Origin: Gadus chalcogrammus
Taxonomy: Eukaryota > Chordata > Actinopteri > Gadiformes > Gadidae
Assembly (NCBI RefSeq): GCF_026213295.1
Contig: NC_079425.1
Span: 14,597,004-14,661,003, forward strand
Direction of reading: 5' to 3'
DNA length: 64,000 nucleotides
Below are positions 62,069 to 64,000 of the stretch, piece after piece (position 1 is the first letter of the stretch; each line of letters opens with the position of its first letter). The translations under genes and the position numbers were made by a program. The notes below the pieces were generated by a model. The model was not told the origin of the DNA, did no database searches, and worked only from the letters and a program-made list of their open reading frames with translations.

Positions 62069-63599
62069 CTGGTCAGGCTCTGAGAGCTGTGAAAATGTTT
62101 GAACCAAATAGCCTTTGTTAAGTTAAATGCATCCTATGGAAACGTGCTTGTGCTAAATATGATTTAGAAAACAGCTGGGAGCGGGCAAAGGCGTTTCGTT
62201 TCCTGGTTTTACAAGACAGAGAATTTAAACTCCACGGAATGACCTCACTCCAGAGTACTAATGTTGTGGAGAGCCCTGACCCTTATCTCCCCTGGTTGCT
62301 GTCTTAATGGTGGGAGAGGCGGAAGGATGGGGAGTGGAGAGGGGTTGGTGTGTGGCGGGGAGGGAGTTGTTTTGCTGACAAAGTGGTTCATCACAGGTCC
62401 CGTGCTGGGCGATTGCCCTTTTTTTTAACTCTGTGTAGGATGTTTCGGTTCTGCTTTCACACACTGATAATCTGTGAGAGCTCGCTGTGGGAACACATCC
62501 AGACATGGACATAGAGAAGAAAGAGAGAACTATATTATGCTTTAGAACCATTACTCATGTCATCTCACTTGTGTTGTTTATTTAAAGGTCACATAATATG
62601 ATGTTTTTTTGTATGACTTCCAGAAAACATGTTTTTGAAGCTGTTTGCTGGAAATAGCTTGGAGGAAAAAATCGAGCCTACCGCTTATCCCCTCAGTTTC
62701 AGTCCCTTTCAGAATGTGCTGTTTTTTGGTGTCTGTTTTGTATGCAATGAGCTGCTGCCCATTGCATACAAATGAGCTGTCAGAGTGAACCGCAGCATGG
62801 AGGAGAAAGAGATTGTTGCCGTTTGCGGACTCCCGGAGCTCTATATCTATGTCATATAATATCTAATATCAGGGCCAAAAGCTGTGTGCATCTCTGGATG
62901 ATATTATAATGTTTTCACACGGAGGCAGCGTCTAATCCACGGTTTACTAAACCAACAAACTGTAATCAATTCATGGGTGCGTTTCCCAAAACAGTCAGGA
63001 CGTTAGCATTTTGCAGACTTATTACTAAGCCCAGTTGTACTATGCAGCATCCGAAGTACGAGTGTTTCCCAAAAATCTCAGGCTAACATAGCAGTACGTA
63101 GCTCTCCTCTTCTTTGATTAGCTGCGTACTTATCAGCTAATACCTAGTAAATGGATGTTTTCTGAAGGCTGAGTTCAGAGTTGCTCGTGTGCATTCAATC
63201 ATTCACAGGTGGAAGCCTCACAAACTTTGATATTTAGACTACTTGTTAAAAAGTTGTGGTAATATTCACCAAATGGATTGTGTATAGCCTACCTATCCTT
63301 TGTATCAACATTTTTAATGACGCTGGCGAATTCATCAGCATAGGCACTATCTATGCAATTTAATATAGATGCTGGAAACGGTTGATACGTATATTGGAAA
63401 GGGATAATTCAATCAATGAATTTAGTGAAAAATGTGCATTGTCTACACTATTTTTATGTATTTCTATTTGCCACCGGTTCAAGCCCTGCCAGATGCGTCT
63501 TGTTTCCTCAGTTCTAATGATGGATTTTTGATGTTTGAAGTCTGTCGATCCAAAACCTCAAGATTATTGTCATCATACACTCTTGCAAGTATGACAAGT
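62069..63599. other. No gene seen; isolated MITE-like ends
   Basis: TTTAAAGGTCACATAATATG at 62583 and GGGTGCGTTTCCCAAAACAG at 62976 both look like left ends of common fish MITEs, but no right partners were found. TGCATACAAAACA/TTGCATACAAATG words occur near 62740. No coding similarity. Confidence 0.4.
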
Positions 63600-63990
63600 T
63601 GTTTTTATTTTTTCATGTTCAAGTTCAAGTTCAAGTGTTTTTATTTGTCACATACAATAAATTGAAGTGAAATGTTAAAGGGTCAATGCTCCACACTGTG
63701 CAAAAATAAATAAAAATATAAAATAAAATACATTAGTTAATTTATTTAGATAAAATAAAAAATGTAAATAAAATCAAATTTAAAAATAAGGTGTTGAATT
63801 AAAAATTTGAATTCAAGTGTCTCACTGCCTGTGGATAAAAACTTCTCTTAAGTCTCTCAGTCCTTGAGTTAAGGCTTCGTAGGCGTCTACCCGACGGCAG
63901 CAGGGTGAAGAGGCTGGCATTGGGGTGTGTGTCATCCCTCCTGATGTTTTTTGCCCTCGACTCCACCCTCTTGTGGTAGATGTCCTTCAC
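63600..63990 (-). pseudogene. LINE 3' end, minus strand, running out of the window
   Basis: On the minus strand the frame from 63990 reads DIYHKRVESRAKNIRRDDTH, SLFTLLPSGRRLRSL and RLKRSFYPQAVRHLNS. The signature P-S-G-R-R-x-R followed by SFxPQAVRxLN is the C-terminus of a widespread fish non-LTR retrotransposon. The stop lies near 63800. The 3' region is AT-rich, with GTGACAAATAAAAACACTTG and a (TTGAAC)n tail at 63615-63636. The upstream part of the element lies beyond the window, so intactness cannot be judged. Confidence 0.65.
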
Positions 63991-64000
63991 GTTGGGTAGG

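Overview
The window looks like teleost fish nuclear DNA. It is AT-leaning and intron/intergenic-like, with very dense long dinucleotide microsatellites and a mixture of mobile elements typical of fish: BEL/Pao and Gypsy LTR elements, L2-like and RTE-like LINEs, tRNA-derived SINE relics, and hAT, PIF/Harbinger, Kolobok and MULE-like or foldback DNA transposons. No host protein-coding gene, rRNA or intact tRNA could be supported. Every recognisable coding stretch belongs to a broken mobile element. The non-repetitive remainder reads like a gene desert or a very long intron.

Layout. 1-2.5 kb: the 3' half of a BEL/Pao element (integrase, polypurine tract, 3' LTR), interrupted by a 772-bp hAT-type element with an 8-bp target duplication. 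4.0-7.5 kb: a SINE relic, short tandem arrays, and an L2-like LINE whose C-terminal coding block is inverted relative to the rest. 8.4-10.8 kb: a hAT element with a 47-base G run, a CA microsatellite and a 998-bp PIF/Harbinger element. 11-14 kb: a duplicated ~230-bp segment in direct orientation. 14.5-17.4 kb: a MITE, a foldback element with ~200-bp arms around a GA microsatellite, and a palindrome. 17.4-27.3 kb: mostly unassigned sequence with an L2-type 3' tail, a small MITE, an assembly gap and microsatellites. 27.3-31.5 kb: a cluster with a Harbinger MITE, a Kolobok element carrying a broken THAP domain, and a nest in which a MULE-like foldback with 10-bp target duplications sits inside hAT-type sequence. 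34.7-40.7 kb: two Harbinger-related fragments, an AT microsatellite, a MITE, a LINE relic, a Harbinger MITE and a hAT transposase fragment. 41-46 kb: largely featureless. 46.7-48.8 kb: a hAT-like MITE followed by an internally deleted Gypsy copy. 52.1-53.5 kb: a second TTAA-flanked element.

54.1-62.1 kb is a continuous island of repeats: a degenerate minisatellite, a MITE, a Harbinger element with a LINE fragment inside, a hAT transposase, an RTE-like LINE fused in frame to it, and a Harbinger transposase on the opposite strand. Both transposases lose their C-terminal halves at the LINE, which suggests recombination between LINE copies. The window ends in the 3' part of another LINE on the minus strand.

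There are no operons or cooperating genes. The functional logic is that of accumulated, mutually interrupting mobile DNA. Family assignments rest on visible motifs, terminal inverted repeats and target-site duplications read by eye. No database comparison was made, so species and family names remain inferences.
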